A DNA stretch of 54,306 nt from Rhizobium sp. Q54. GTDB lineage: Bacteria; Pseudomonadota; Alphaproteobacteria; Rhizobiales; Xanthobacteraceae. Positions 38,663 through 51,313 of this stretch are shown here, piece after piece. Positions within the stretch are counted from its first letter, which is position 1; each line of letters begins with the position of its first letter. Location: the NCBI GenBank assembly GCA_945870035.1, contig CAMBQQ010000011.1:1-54306 (forward strand). The letters run 5' to 3'. The translations under genes and the position numbers were made by a program. Below the pieces are notes generated by a model. That model saw only the letters and a list, made by a program, of their open reading frames with translations. It did not search any database and was not told the DNA's origin.

Positions 38663-38678
38663 ACAGGAAAAACTCTAA

Positions 38679-39443
38679 ATGGCCGACAAAGACGAGAAAC
38701 CGGTTTACGACGATCTGGTGACGGACATCGAGCAGGCGGTGGCGCCGCAAGCCAGCGCCGCCGGGCGCATCCGCAATTATTTTCTCACGGGTCTGGTTGT
38801 CGCCGGACCTCTGCTCATTACGGCTTATCTGAGCTGGTCGTTCATCAACTGGGTCGACGATCTGGTGCGGCCGTTCATTCCGGAGGCCTATAGGCCGGAA
38901 ACCTATTTGCCGTGGCCGATCCCGGGCACCGGGCTGGTGATTGCCTTCTTTGCCTTAACGCTGCTCGGTTTCCTGACCGCCAATCTTGTCGGCCGGACTT
39001 TGGTTGAACTGGGCGAAAGCGTCCTCAACCGCATGCCGATCGTGCGGCCGGTCTACAAGACCATGAAGCAGATTTTCGAGACCTTGTTCTCGAAAGACGG
39101 ATCGAGCTTTCGCACCGTGGCCTTGTGTGAATTTCCAGCACCCGGCATGTGGTCGCTGGTGTTTTTGTCGCAACCGCCGGCCGGCGATCTGGCGGCGAAA
39201 CTGCCGGAAGGCGAGCACGTCTCGTGCTTCCTGCCGTGTACGCCGAACCCGACCACCGGCTTTTTCTTTTATGTGAAGCGTTCCGAACTGATCGAACTCG
39301 ACATCACGGTCGAGAACGCGATGACCCTTTTGATTTCCGCCGGCATGGTGCAGCCCGGCGCCGACGCGCAGAAGAATCTGGCGTCGCTCGCGGCGACCGC
39401 CAAAGCGGCGCAGGCTGCGAGGCCGCCGGTGGCCGCACAATAG
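38679..39443 (+). CDS. DUF502 family membrane protein
   Basis: A 254-residue protein of the DUF502 family. Two membrane segments (about 35-57 and 82-104) are followed by a cytoplasmic part with GESVLNRMPIVRPVYKTMKQIFETLF, the most conserved segment, and later FLPCTPNPTTGFFFYV. The C-terminus is alanine-rich. No function is established; plant and bacterial members are membrane-associated. AGGAAAAACTC precedes the ATG. Its stop codon directly abuts the stop of the converging recG, leaving no spacer. Confidence 0.9.
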   Translation: MADKDEKPVYDDLVTDIEQAVAPQASAAGRIRNYFLTGLVVAGPLLITAYLSWSFINWVDDLVRPFIPEAYRPETYLPWPIPGTGLVIAFFALTLLGFLTANLVGRTLVELGESVLNRMPIVRPVYKTMKQIFETLFSKDGSSFRTVALCEFPAPGMWSLVFLSQPPAGDLAAKLPEGEHVSCFLPCTPNPTTGFFFYVKRSELIELDITVENAMTLLISAGMVQPGADAQKNLASLAATAKAAQAARPPVAAQ

Positions 39444-41543
39444 TCACCCCGCCCGGATCAGCTTGATCGCTTCGTCCTTGCCGAACAGATAAAGCAGGTG
39501 TCGTAACGCTTGCCCGCGCTCGGTCTGCAGGTCCGGATCGCGCGTCAGGATCAGCGCGGCGTCGTCGCGCGCCGCGCCGAGATATTTGCCATGCACCTCG
39601 ACGCGGGCGACGTGAAAGCCGGGCAGGCCGCTCTGGCGCGTGCCGAGCAGATCGCCTTCGCCGCGCAGCTTGAGATCTTCCTCGGCTATGCGGAAGCCGT
39701 CTTCGGTCTCGCGCAAAATCGCGAGGCGGGCTTTGGCGGTTTCGCCAAGCGGCGCCTTGTACAGAAGCAGGCAGGTCGATTTGCCCGCGCCGCGGCCGAC
39801 GCGGCCGCGCAGCTGGTGCAACTGAGCAAGGCCGAAGCGTTCGGCGTGTTCGATCACCATGATGGTGGCTTCCGGCACATCGACGCCGACTTCGATCACC
39901 GTGGTGGCGACCAGAAGCTGGCTTTTGCCGGCGGCAAAGCGGGCCATCGCCGCGTCCTTTTCGGCTGATTTCATCTTGCCGTGGATGAGATCGACCTTGC
40001 TGCCGAACCGCTGGTGCAATTCCTGGTAACGCTCCTCGGCGGCGGCGAGATCGATCTTTTCCGACTCCTCGACCAGGGGACAGACCCAATAAGCGCGCTG
40101 GCCTTCGTCGATGGCGCGGCCGACCGCGTCCTCGACCTCGGTGACACGCGACAGCGGAATGGTGCGGGTGTCGATCGGCTGGCGGCCGGCCGGCTTCTCG
40201 CGCAACTCGGACACGTCCATGTCGCCGAAATAGGTCAGCACCAAGGTGCGCGGGATCGGCGTTGCAGTGAGCACCAGTACGTCGACGGCGTCGCCCTTGT
40301 TGGTCAGCGCCAGCCTTTGATGGACGCCGAAGCGGTGCTGCTCGTCGACGATGGCCAGCGCCAGATCGTGGAAGGCGACGTCGTCCTGGAACAGCGCATG
40401 CGTGCCGATCAGCAGATCGATGTCGCCCAATACAAGCCGGTCGAGGATCGCCTCGCGCTCGCCGCCGCGATCGCGCCCGGTGAGCAGTGCGACACGAATG
40501 CCGGCGGCTTCGGCCAGAGGGGCGATTGTTGCGAGATGCTGGCGCGCCAGGATTTCGGTCGGCGCCATAATGGCGGCCTGCCGGCCGGCCTCGATGACGG
40601 AAGCGGCCGCGATCAGTGCGACGACTGTCTTACCGGAGCCGACATCGCCTTGCAGCAGCCGCAACATGCGTTGCGGCAACGCCAGATCGTTGACGATGTC
40701 ATTGACCGCGAGCTGCTGCGAATGGGTGAGCGCATAAGGCAGCGCCTTCATCACTTTGGCGCGCAAGTGGCCTTCGCTCGATGAACCGCGGCCGGCCTGT
40801 CGTCGCATATGCGCGCGCACCAGGGCCAACGCCAACTGGCCGGCCAGCAGTTCGTCGAAGGCGAGCCGCGTCCAGGCCAGACTTTCCGGCGCGACATCGT
40901 GCGGCTCGGAAGGGCGGTGCAGTTGGCGCAGTGCCTCGGTGAAGGGCGGAAAGCGCTCGCGCGACAGCCAGGCCTCGTCCTGCCATTCGGGAAGATCGGG
41001 CAGGCGCGCCACGGCGCCATCCATCGCCTTGCGCAGCACGCCAAGGCCGACGCCTTCGGTGAGCGGGTAGACCGGCTCGACCAAAGGCAGATCGGCAAAG
41101 CCCTTCTCGTCAACGACGCGGTCGGGATGCACCATTTGCAGATGGCCGTCGTAGAACTCGGCGGTGCCGGAGACGTAGCGCTTCTCGCCGACCGGCAGCA
41201 GCTTTTCCAGATAGTCGCGGCGGGCGTGAAAAAAGGTCAGCGTCAAGGTTGCGTCGGTGTCGTCGCCGGTGACGACGCGATAGGGCGCGCGTGGCCGGTT
41301 CGGCGGCGACGGCCTGTGTTCCAAAACCGTGACATCGACCGTGACGACCTGGCCCGGCAGCACTTCGTTGAGCCGCGGCCGGGCGCGGCGGTCGATGGCG
41401 CCGGACGGCATGTGGAGCAGGAGGTCAATGACGCGCGGCTGCTCGCGGCCGAGGAGCTTGCCGTACAGGACCTCGAGCTTCGGCCCGATGCCGGGCAGGC
41501 TGGTCAGCGAGGCAAAGAGGGGGTTGAGTGAGAGCGGGCGCAT
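39444..41543 (-). CDS. recG: ATP-dependent DNA helicase RecG
   Basis: RecG, 699 residues, regresses stalled replication forks and processes recombination intermediates. The N-terminal wedge domain with OB fold starts LNPLFASLTSLPGIGPKLEV. The helicase core has Walker A LLQGDVGSGKTVVA near residue 300, the box DEQHRFGVHQR near 400, LTATPIPRTL, and motif VI QLHQLRGRVGRGAGKSTCLLLY. The ATG at 41543 gives the canonical N-terminus MRPLSLNPLF; another ATG three codons earlier is possible. It diverges from sdhE. Confidence 0.96.
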   Translation of the reverse strand: MRPLSLNPLFASLTSLPGIGPKLEVLYGKLLGREQPRVIDLLLHMPSGAIDRRARPRLNEVLPGQVVTVDVTVLEHRPSPPNRPRAPYRVVTGDDTDATLTLTFFHARRDYLEKLLPVGEKRYVSGTAEFYDGHLQMVHPDRVVDEKGFADLPLVEPVYPLTEGVGLGVLRKAMDGAVARLPDLPEWQDEAWLSRERFPPFTEALRQLHRPSEPHDVAPESLAWTRLAFDELLAGQLALALVRAHMRRQAGRGSSSEGHLRAKVMKALPYALTHSQQLAVNDIVNDLALPQRMLRLLQGDVGSGKTVVALIAAASVIEAGRQAAIMAPTEILARQHLATIAPLAEAAGIRVALLTGRDRGGEREAILDRLVLGDIDLLIGTHALFQDDVAFHDLALAIVDEQHRFGVHQRLALTNKGDAVDVLVLTATPIPRTLVLTYFGDMDVSELREKPAGRQPIDTRTIPLSRVTEVEDAVGRAIDEGQRAYWVCPLVEESEKIDLAAAEERYQELHQRFGSKVDLIHGKMKSAEKDAAMARFAAGKSQLLVATTVIEVGVDVPEATIMVIEHAERFGLAQLHQLRGRVGRGAGKSTCLLLYKAPLGETAKARLAILRETEDGFRIAEEDLKLRGEGDLLGTRQSGLPGFHVARVEVHGKYLGAARDDAALILTRDPDLQTERGQALRHLLYLFGKDEAIKLIRAG

Positions 41544-41677
41544 GACGCGCATGCTGGCTTTTGCTTTACCGCCGCGCAATGTGGCTGTGCACAGGCAGGC
41601 ACTGACATCCCCACCTAACCACTCTATATAGGCCGCTCCCGGCACCGTCCGGGATTTTGGCGTTGGAGATACTCAAA

Positions 41678-41967
41678 TTGAGCGGCACCACGATTTCGAG
41701 TGATGGGCTGGACGAGCGGCGCAAAAGGCTCAAGTTCCGGCTCTGGCACCGCGGCATCCGCGAAATGGACCTGGTGCTGGGCGGCTTTGCCGATGCCGAA
41801 CTCCCCGGTTTGAAGGATTCCGAGCTGGCCGAGGTTGAAGGCTGGCTGGACGTCCCCGACCAGCAGATGTTCGCCTGGGTCAATGGCGCGGAGACGCCGC
41901 CCGCGGATGTCGATACACCGCTGTTCCGCAAATTGCGTACCTTCCACGTCCAAGACCTGAAGTCCTG

Positions 41968-41968
<1 letters not shown>
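41678..41968 (+). CDS. sdhE: FAD assembly factor SdhE
   Basis: SdhE (DUF339) promotes covalent attachment of FAD to succinate dehydrogenase. It is 96 residues from the TTG at 41678, which is preceded by GGAG at nine bases and yields the typical N-terminus MSGTTISSDGLDERRKRL. The family motif RGxxExD is present as HRGIREMDLVLGGFAD. TTG codons further upstream lack a ribosome binding site. The stop overlaps the mfd ATG by one base (TGATG), so the two are coupled, an order common in Hyphomicrobiales. Confidence 0.92.
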
Positions 41969-45480
<3,512 letters not shown>

Positions 45481-45488
45481 CGCTAACT

Positions 45489-45582
45489 GTCATGCCCGCG
45501 AAGGCGGGCATCCAGTAATCGCTTACATCACGATTCAGAAAGACCGGGGATACTGGATCAACCGCTTTCGCGGATGATGACA
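45489..45582. repeat. GTCATGCCCGCGAAGGCGGGCATCC palindromic repeat
   Basis: TGTCATGCCCGCGAAGGCGG with ATCCAGTA on the left pairs imperfectly with TACTGGATC and GCTTTCGCGGATGATGACA on the right. It is a common alphaproteobacterial intergenic element at the 3' ends of mfd and the converging frnE-type gene. Confidence 0.8.
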
Positions 45583-45606
45583 CCTGTGGGTGTGCGAAGT
45601 GAGAGA

Positions 45607-46269
45607 TTACTCCGCCGCGTCCGCCTCGCCATTGGCAATGCGCTCAATCGCCTGCGCCAGATATTCCGGTGATTGCGCGCCCGACACCGCGAACTTGCCG
45701 GCGAAGATGAAGCACGGCACGCCTTCGATGCCGGCCTGCTTGGCCTCCTGCGATTCCTGCTCGATGACATCGACATCCTGATCGCTGGCCAGTGCCGCGG
45801 TGATATCGTCGCGGTCGAGGCCGACATCGACGGCGGCTTCAATCAGCACGGCGCGATTGGTCAGATCGGCGCCTTCGGTGAAATACAGATCCATCAGGCG
45901 CTGCTTCATTTCCGGCGACTTGCCGATGCCGCCCGCCCAGCGGATCAGGCGATGACAGTCGAGCGTGTTCGGTTGGCTTTTGATCTTGGCGGCGTCATAG
46001 ACCAGGCCTTCCTCGGCAGCGGCTGCGGTGACGCGCTTGGCAATGTCCTTGTAGCGCTCCGGTGAGCCGAACTTGGTGGTGAGATATTGCTCGCGCGAAA
46101 TGCCCTCGCGCGGGATCCAGTCATTGAGGAAATAGGGGCGGTAATGCACCTCGACGGCGATGCCGGGCTTGAGCGCGAGGGCCGCTTCCAGCCGGTGCTT
46201 GCCGATGAAACACCACGGGCAGACCACGTCGGAGACGACGTCGATGCGGACGGGCTGGTTCTGGGTCAT
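45607..46269 (-). CDS. DsbA family oxidoreductase of the FrnE type
   Basis: A 220-residue thioredoxin-fold protein of the DsbA/FrnE group, without a signal peptide and so cytoplasmic. The redox motif is CPWC (C17 and C20) in VVSDVVCPWCFIGKHRLE. The cis-proline loop reads GIEGVPCFIFAGKFAVSGAQ and the C-terminus SPEYLAQAIERIA is typical. FrnE-type proteins reduce or isomerise disulfides and some protect from oxidative stress. It is the last gene of a close-packed minus-strand group, 39 bases downstream of the degenerate PleD-like gene. Confidence 0.9.
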   Translation of the reverse strand: MTQNQPVRIDVVSDVVCPWCFIGKHRLEAALALKPGIAVEVHYRPYFLNDWIPREGISREQYLTTKFGSPERYKDIAKRVTAAAAEEGLVYDAAKIKSQPNTLDCHRLIRWAGGIGKSPEMKQRLMDLYFTEGADLTNRAVLIEAAVDVGLDRDDITAALASDQDVDVIEQESQEAKQAGIEGVPCFIFAGKFAVSGAQSPEYLAQAIERIANGEADAAE

Positions 46270-46308
46270 GGCGGCTCGCTCCTGTTCGGAGCTAACCTAA
46301 TCTCGAGG

Positions 46309-47574
46309 CTACTCCGCCGCAACCATGCGGCTGTCCATGACGCGCTGCATCAGGCTGTCCGGCGTATCGCCGTTTTTCTGCGAGGCCAAAGTGATATTGG
46401 CGGTCACGCCATTCTGACCGTCGTTACCGGGCGCCATCACGTTCTTGACAGCGGCGGCGAGGCGGCGGGCGACCACATTGGCGCCGCGCAGGTCGGTCTG
46501 GGTGAAGGCGATCAAAAGCGAGCCATCGTCGTCGCGGCAGCCGAAGTCGATAGCGCGGATGCTGCGGGCGGCCAGCCGCGCGCCATCGAGGCGGGCGCGT
46601 TCGTCGAGCGCGCCGTCGAATGTGTAGCGCGCCACCGTCAGCGCCTGGCTGCGGTCGGCGGCCTCGATCATCGATTTGTTGAGATCGCGCCAGAACGAGT
46701 CGCGGGTCAGAAGGCCGGTGGCGGGATCGAAGATGCCGTCGGCCTCGAGCGATTTCAGCAGCCGCTTGAGTCTGGATTCAAAGGCGCGCATGCGCACCAG
46801 CGGCACCATGCGGGCGACCAGCCGTGCCGGGTCGCCGCCGACACAATCGATATTGGGCAGGAGGTCGGCGAAATCGGCCGGCGCCTCGCCGATCACCGCG
46901 ATCGGAATTTCGTGGAAGCGGCTGTCCTGCGCCAGCACGGTCAGGAAGGCTTCGACCATGCGCGGCGAGAAACCGTCGCCGATGACGATGCCGTCGATGT
47001 CGCGTTCGTTGAGCTGTCTGGCGGCATTCTCGACGCTCAGCGTGCCGATCATCTTGGCCTGTTCGCCCATGGCGACGCCAAGCGCGGGATAGAGCGGACC
47101 GCGCCCGGCGACCAACACCGTTGCGTCGTCGAGCGCGTCGCCGATCGGCAGCAAGGGCATCTTGCCGCCGTGTGAAACGAAAAGTTCGATGCGGCGCAGC
47201 ACCGTGGCGTGCAGCGCACGCACGCGCATCGCCGACATCAGCCGCTTGATCAGGCGCTCCGTCGGCATGCCGGCGTCCGCGGTCATGGCGGTGGGGATCG
47301 CGGCGTCGTGCGTTTCATCGGCGAAGGCAATGGTCGGCACGATCGGCCCAGCGACGGTGGCGATTTGCAGGCACAGCATGCGCGACGAGGATTCGCTGAC
47401 CGGCGGTCCGGGCTCGGCGATGATGACAGCGGAGGGCTTGACCGAAATGAAGGCGGTTGGCGCGTCGGCCCAGTTGGCTTCGACGATGGGGAAGGCGCCC
47501 GCTCCGGCCAGAGCCGCGACGAGAGAGGTCGCCGGGCTTTCGGCAACCACGATCAAGGGACCTTGAAGCGACAT
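46309..47574 (-). CDS. Degenerate PleD-like protein (REC-REC-GGDEF) with I-site, PopA-like
   Basis: A 421-residue protein. Two receiver-like domains (about 4-120 and 150-262) are followed by a GGDEF-like domain (about 265-421) beginning FDPATGLLTRDSFWRDL. The first receiver has glutamate (E54 in SAVIIAEPG) where the phospho-acceptor aspartate would be; the second has D200 (GIVIGDGF). The GGDEF signature is lost, reading DDGSL (349-353), so no cyclase activity is expected. An RxxD I-site, RAID (340-343), stands exactly five residues before it. The set matches Caulobacter PopA, a PleD paralogue that binds c-di-GMP at its I-site. Start ATG 47574; no good ribosome binding site is visible. It is the third gene of the minus-strand group. 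Confidence 0.8.
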   Translation of the reverse strand: MSLQGPLIVVAESPATSLVAALAGAGAFPIVEANWADAPTAFISVKPSAVIIAEPGPPVSESSSRMLCLQIATVAGPIVPTIAFADETHDAAIPTAMTADAGMPTERLIKRLMSAMRVRALHATVLRRIELFVSHGGKMPLLPIGDALDDATVLVAGRGPLYPALGVAMGEQAKMIGTLSVENAARQLNERDIDGIVIGDGFSPRMVEAFLTVLAQDSRFHEIPIAVIGEAPADFADLLPNIDCVGGDPARLVARMVPLVRMRAFESRLKRLLKSLEADGIFDPATGLLTRDSFWRDLNKSMIEAADRSQALTVARYTFDGALDERARLDGARLAARSIRAIDFGCRDDDGSLLIAFTQTDLRGANVVARRLAAAVKNVMAPGNDGQNGVTANITLASQKNGDTPDSLMQRVMDSRMVAAE

Positions 47575-47672
47575 GGGGCGCACGCAGGGGTTACAAAATG
47601 CAGCCGGAACCCTAGCGGTAGCGCCTTAATACCGCGTCAACGGCGGCTTGAGATTTGATTCCAGATGATCGA

Positions 47673-49211
47673 TCAGGCCGCGTTGGCGTTGCCGCGCGGG
47701 CGAAACGCCTCGGCGACCAGCGGATTGCAGCCGTTTTGCCGCAAAACCGCACGAACCGCGGCCGGATCCAGCGCGCTGCCGGCAAGGCGCTGGGCCATGA
47801 TGCCGCCGGGCAGAGCGACAATCGTCGCCGCAGCATCGGCCATGCCGACTTGGGCGTCGAGGTCGGCGGGGCGGAAACGATAGCCGCCGATGACGGATAT
47901 CCCGCCCGGCGGTCCGGTAACCGTGAGCTTTTGCGAGGCCGCATCGAGCTTGCAGGTGTAACCGGTATCGACGAACCCGGCGTCGTCCATGGTGAGGATC
48001 GCACCGTCGCCATACTCCGCCCCCGGCGGAAAGGCATGCGCCGGCACCATCGCGCCGCGCAGGGCGAGCGTGCCGTGCTTGCCGCGCATCGTCTCGAGCA
48101 CGGAGCCTGCCGGATTTTGGCGGCCGATAAGTCCGAGCGGGATTTCCGCCGGCAGTCCGTCGTCGCCGCGTTGCGCCGCGATCAACCCGATCTCGCCGAA
48201 ACAGGCGACATCAACCAGCGAACATTCGCCGCGCCAGCCGGCGGCCGAGGCAAGTTGTTCGGGCGAACGCCACAGCGCGACGATGGTCGTGTTGGCGCCG
48301 GAGAGATAGGCCGAGCCGATCGCCGCTAGCGCCGGGCCGGGCAGGACGACCATGCCGCCGAAATGCTGCTGGCATTGCGCGAAGAAAGTCGCGGGCTGGA
48401 AGCCGTGATGCAGCGACAGCGTGCCGCCTTCGAGCAGCCACGGCATCAGCGAGGCGGCAAGGCCGGCGAAAGACGACAGCGGGATCGCCGACAGGATGTT
48501 GGCGTTGCGCGCAGCGCCGGCTTCGAGAAATACCGACGAGCCGCCCGCCATCAGTTGCGCATGGCTGCGCGCCACGGCGGCCAGTCCATCGTTTGTGACG
48601 TCGAAGGTGACGACGGCGACATGGTCGGCGGCGTTGCCGGTGCGCATCGAACGCGGCACGATGGAAGATTGCTCGGCGGTAAAGATATCGTCGAGCGGCA
48701 CAACGCTGTCGGGCAGGTCGTTGCCGTAAGCGCAGATGAAGCGAATGGGGAACAGCTCGGCCGCGACCTGCATCGCCAGCTCGGCATGATCGACGGCGCC
48801 GACCCGCGACGTCGTGATGATGGCCTTGGCGCCGACATTGCTCAGCGCGACTTTCAGGTCATGCGCTCGCCACAGCAGCGGCAGCGGCACGGCGATCATG
48901 CCGGCGCGCAGAACGGCGAGCAGGGTGATGACGCTCTCGACCGTGTTGGGGAGTTGGATCGCCACCACCGTGTCGGTTTGCAGGCCGAGCCGGCACAGTT
49001 TGGCGGCGAGCGCGGAAATGGCGCGGTCGGCCTGGGCGTAAGTCAGATGGCGCGGCGCGTGACCGGTGAAGTCCTGGCGGTTGGGCGGATCGATCAGCGC
49101 CAAGGCATTGGCGGATTGCACACCGGCGCGGCGAAACAGTTCGTCAAGCGTGGCGCCACTGGGGCCGGCCGGACGGACGTCCGTTTCTTCCTTGTCGCCG
49201 CGCAAGATCAT
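47673..49211 (-). CDS. Adenylate-forming enzyme homologue, catalytically degenerate
   Basis: A 512-residue protein with the overall fold pattern of acyl-CoA synthetases: LTYAQADRAISALAAKLCRLG, VVAIQLPNTVESVITLLAVLRAGMIAVPL and the C-terminal SVIGGYRFRPADLDAQV are clear. Core motifs are not. The A3 loop, normally TSGTTGxPKG, reads FDVTNDGLAA (203-212) before VARSH; the YGxTE motif reads CFGEIG (337-342); the TGD motif reads TGY (416-418); and no terminal GK lysine is seen. It should not adenylate anything in the usual way. It starts 19 bases downstream of a peptide-binding protein gene and precedes the PopA-like gene, so it is probably a binding or regulatory protein. Confidence 0.8.
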   Translation of the reverse strand: MILRGDKEETDVRPAGPSGATLDELFRRAGVQSANALALIDPPNRQDFTGHAPRHLTYAQADRAISALAAKLCRLGLQTDTVVAIQLPNTVESVITLLAVLRAGMIAVPLPLLWRAHDLKVALSNVGAKAIITTSRVGAVDHAELAMQVAAELFPIRFICAYGNDLPDSVVPLDDIFTAEQSSIVPRSMRTGNAADHVAVVTFDVTNDGLAAVARSHAQLMAGGSSVFLEAGAARNANILSAIPLSSFAGLAASLMPWLLEGGTLSLHHGFQPATFFAQCQQHFGGMVVLPGPALAAIGSAYLSGANTTIVALWRSPEQLASAAGWRGECSLVDVACFGEIGLIAAQRGDDGLPAEIPLGLIGRQNPAGSVLETMRGKHGTLALRGAMVPAHAFPPGAEYGDGAILTMDDAGFVDTGYTCKLDAASQKLTVTGPPGGISVIGGYRFRPADLDAQVGMADAAATIVALPGGIMAQRLAGSALDPAAVRAVLRQNGCNPLVAEAFRPRGNANAA

Positions 49212-49230
49212 GTCGAGGCCGATCTTTAGG

Positions 49231-51072
49231 TTAGGTCTTGTGCCACCACGTCTCCGGCAAATAGCCGAACAGCGATGTCTTTAAGGGATGCTCGATTCGC
49301 GTCCAGCGCGCCACCCACTGCTTGGGCGGGAAGTATAAAGGTACCACGTAAAAGCCCGACAGCAGGACGCGGTCGAGCGCGCGGGTGGCGGCGACGAAAT
49401 CGGCACGGTCGGTCGCTTTCAGCATCATGGCGATCATGGCGTCGGCTGCTGCCGATTTGACGCCCATGTAATTGCGGCTGCCGGGCTGATCGGCGGCGGC
49501 CGAGCCCCAGTAAAACAATTGCTCGTTGCCGGGCGACAGCGATTGTTCCCAGCGGTATTCCATCATGTCGAAGTCGAAATTGATGCGGCGGCGCTCGAAC
49601 TGTGTGGCGTCGATCGAGCGCACCTGCGCCTCAATGCCGGCGCGCTTGAGGTTGCGCACGAAGACCAGCGCCAGCCGTTCCTGCTCGCGGGTAGTGCACA
49701 GGATTTCGAAGGTGAACGGCTTGCCGGAGACGCGGTGCACCAGTTGCGTACCGTTGAGCGAATAGCCGGCTTGCGCGAACAGGTCGAAGGCGCGGCGCAA
49801 GGTTTTGCGATCGCGGCCGGAGCCGTCGGTGACGGGCGGTGCCCATTTGCCTTGCATGATATCGTCGCGCACGGCGCCGGGAAATGGCGCCAGCAAGTCG
49901 CGCTCTCGCGCATCGGCGGCAACGCCATGCGCGGAGAGTTCGCAGCCGTCGAAATAGCTGGCGGTGCGGGCGTAGCGATCGAAGAAGTAATTGTGGTTGA
50001 TCCATTCGAAGTCGAACAATTCGAGGATCGCCTCGCGCACGCGGACGTCGGTAAAGATGTCGCGCCGCGTGTTGAACACCAGCCCCTGCATGCCTTTCGG
50101 CAGGCCGTAGGGCAGTTCTTCCTTGACCACATTGCCGTCGCGCAACGCCGGGAAATCGTAGGCCGTCTGCCAGCGCGCCGGATCGATTTCGACGCGGACA
50201 TCGTAAAGGCCTTTCTTGAAGGCCTCGAAATGCGTGTTGCCGTCGCGGTAATAGTCGAACTTGATCGTGTCGAAATTCCACAGGCCACGGTAGATCGGCA
50301 AATCGCGGCCCCAGTAATCCGGGTTGCGCGCGAAGGTGACGGTCTCGCCGGGCCGCACCGCGGTGACGCGGTAAGGACCGCTGCCGAGCAACGGTTCGAA
50401 ACTTGTGTCCTCGAATTTGGCCGGATCGGTCGCGTGCTTGGCGAGCACCGGCATCAAGCCGAGGATCAGCGGCAATTCACGATCATCGGCACCCGTGAGA
50501 TCGAAACGAACCGTACGTGCATCGACGGCTTCGGCCTTGGCGACCTTGCCGTAATAAATGCCGAACAGCGGCCGGCCTCTGTCGCGCAGCAAATTGAAGG
50601 AAAAAACGACGTCGTCGGCCGTGACCTTCTGACCATCCGAAAACCGCGCCGCCGGATGGATCGTGAAGATGACGTAGGTTCGCTCAGGATTGGTTTCGAT
50701 GCTGTCGGCGAGCAGGCCGTAGAGCGTGAACGGTTCGTCATAGCCGCGCGCCAACAGGCTCTCGACCACATAACCGCGGATGTTGACGGCGGGCAGCCCC
50801 CTGACAATGAACGGATTGAGGCTGTCGAATGTGCCGAGCACGCCTTGCGTTAGTTGCCCGCCCTGCGGCGCCGCCGCGTTTGCGTAAGTTGGAACGCTGA
50901 AGGAGGGCGGCCAGGCCGGTTCGCCCTGCATGGCGATGGCGTGCGTCGACTGCGCCGCTTCGGCTTCGGTGCGCCCGAAGCCGAACGCGCCGAGCATCGC
51001 GCCGATCAGGATCGTGCGCCGCGACGCCTTCAATTCCAGCGTGCCAGCGTCCGTCGTTAAGGCTGTGAGCAA
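49231..51072 (-). CDS. Extracellular solute-binding protein, family 5 (peptide type)
   Basis: A 613-residue periplasmic binding protein of the oligopeptide/YejA type. A Tat-like signal, SRRTIL (17-22) followed by the hydrophobic ILIGAMLGAFGFG, ends near AEAA at residue 40. The binding domain shows GTFDSLNPFIVRG, ARFSDGQKVTADDVVFSFNLL, GSGPYRVTAVRPGETVTFARNPDYWG and RVREAILELFDFEW, all typical. No permease or ATPase gene lies nearby, so it works with components elsewhere. No ATG exists before the signal; TTG 51072 is used, but a TTG just before KASRR (near 51033) is possible. It is the first gene of the minus-strand group. Confidence 0.88.
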   Translation of the reverse strand: MLTALTTDAGTLELKASRRTILIGAMLGAFGFGRTEAEAAQSTHAIAMQGEPAWPPSFSVPTYANAAAPQGGQLTQGVLGTFDSLNPFIVRGLPAVNIRGYVVESLLARGYDEPFTLYGLLADSIETNPERTYVIFTIHPAARFSDGQKVTADDVVFSFNLLRDRGRPLFGIYYGKVAKAEAVDARTVRFDLTGADDRELPLILGLMPVLAKHATDPAKFEDTSFEPLLGSGPYRVTAVRPGETVTFARNPDYWGRDLPIYRGLWNFDTIKFDYYRDGNTHFEAFKKGLYDVRVEIDPARWQTAYDFPALRDGNVVKEELPYGLPKGMQGLVFNTRRDIFTDVRVREAILELFDFEWINHNYFFDRYARTASYFDGCELSAHGVAADARERDLLAPFPGAVRDDIMQGKWAPPVTDGSGRDRKTLRRAFDLFAQAGYSLNGTQLVHRVSGKPFTFEILCTTREQERLALVFVRNLKRAGIEAQVRSIDATQFERRRINFDFDMMEYRWEQSLSPGNEQLFYWGSAAADQPGSRNYMGVKSAAADAMIAMMLKATDRADFVAATRALDRVLLSGFYVVPLYFPPKQWVARWTRIEHPLKTSLFGYLPETWWHKT

Positions 51073-51313
51073 TCGTTTGATGCGATTCGTCCCGGTTTTG
51101 CTTAACGTTTAGCACAGAGCGCGTGAGGCCGGCGCCGTTTACGTTGGCCCCGCACTTTGGTCTTATTCGTGGCTTTATTGCCGGTGCAATATCGGTTATC
51201 AGGCTGCGATCGAATGTCACGCTCTCGCCGCATTTTGCCCGGAGAGAGCCGAACCGCCCGTATTTGCGCGGCCCTTAAGGCCGCCGACGGTTAATTACAA
51301 AGGACGAGTTGCA

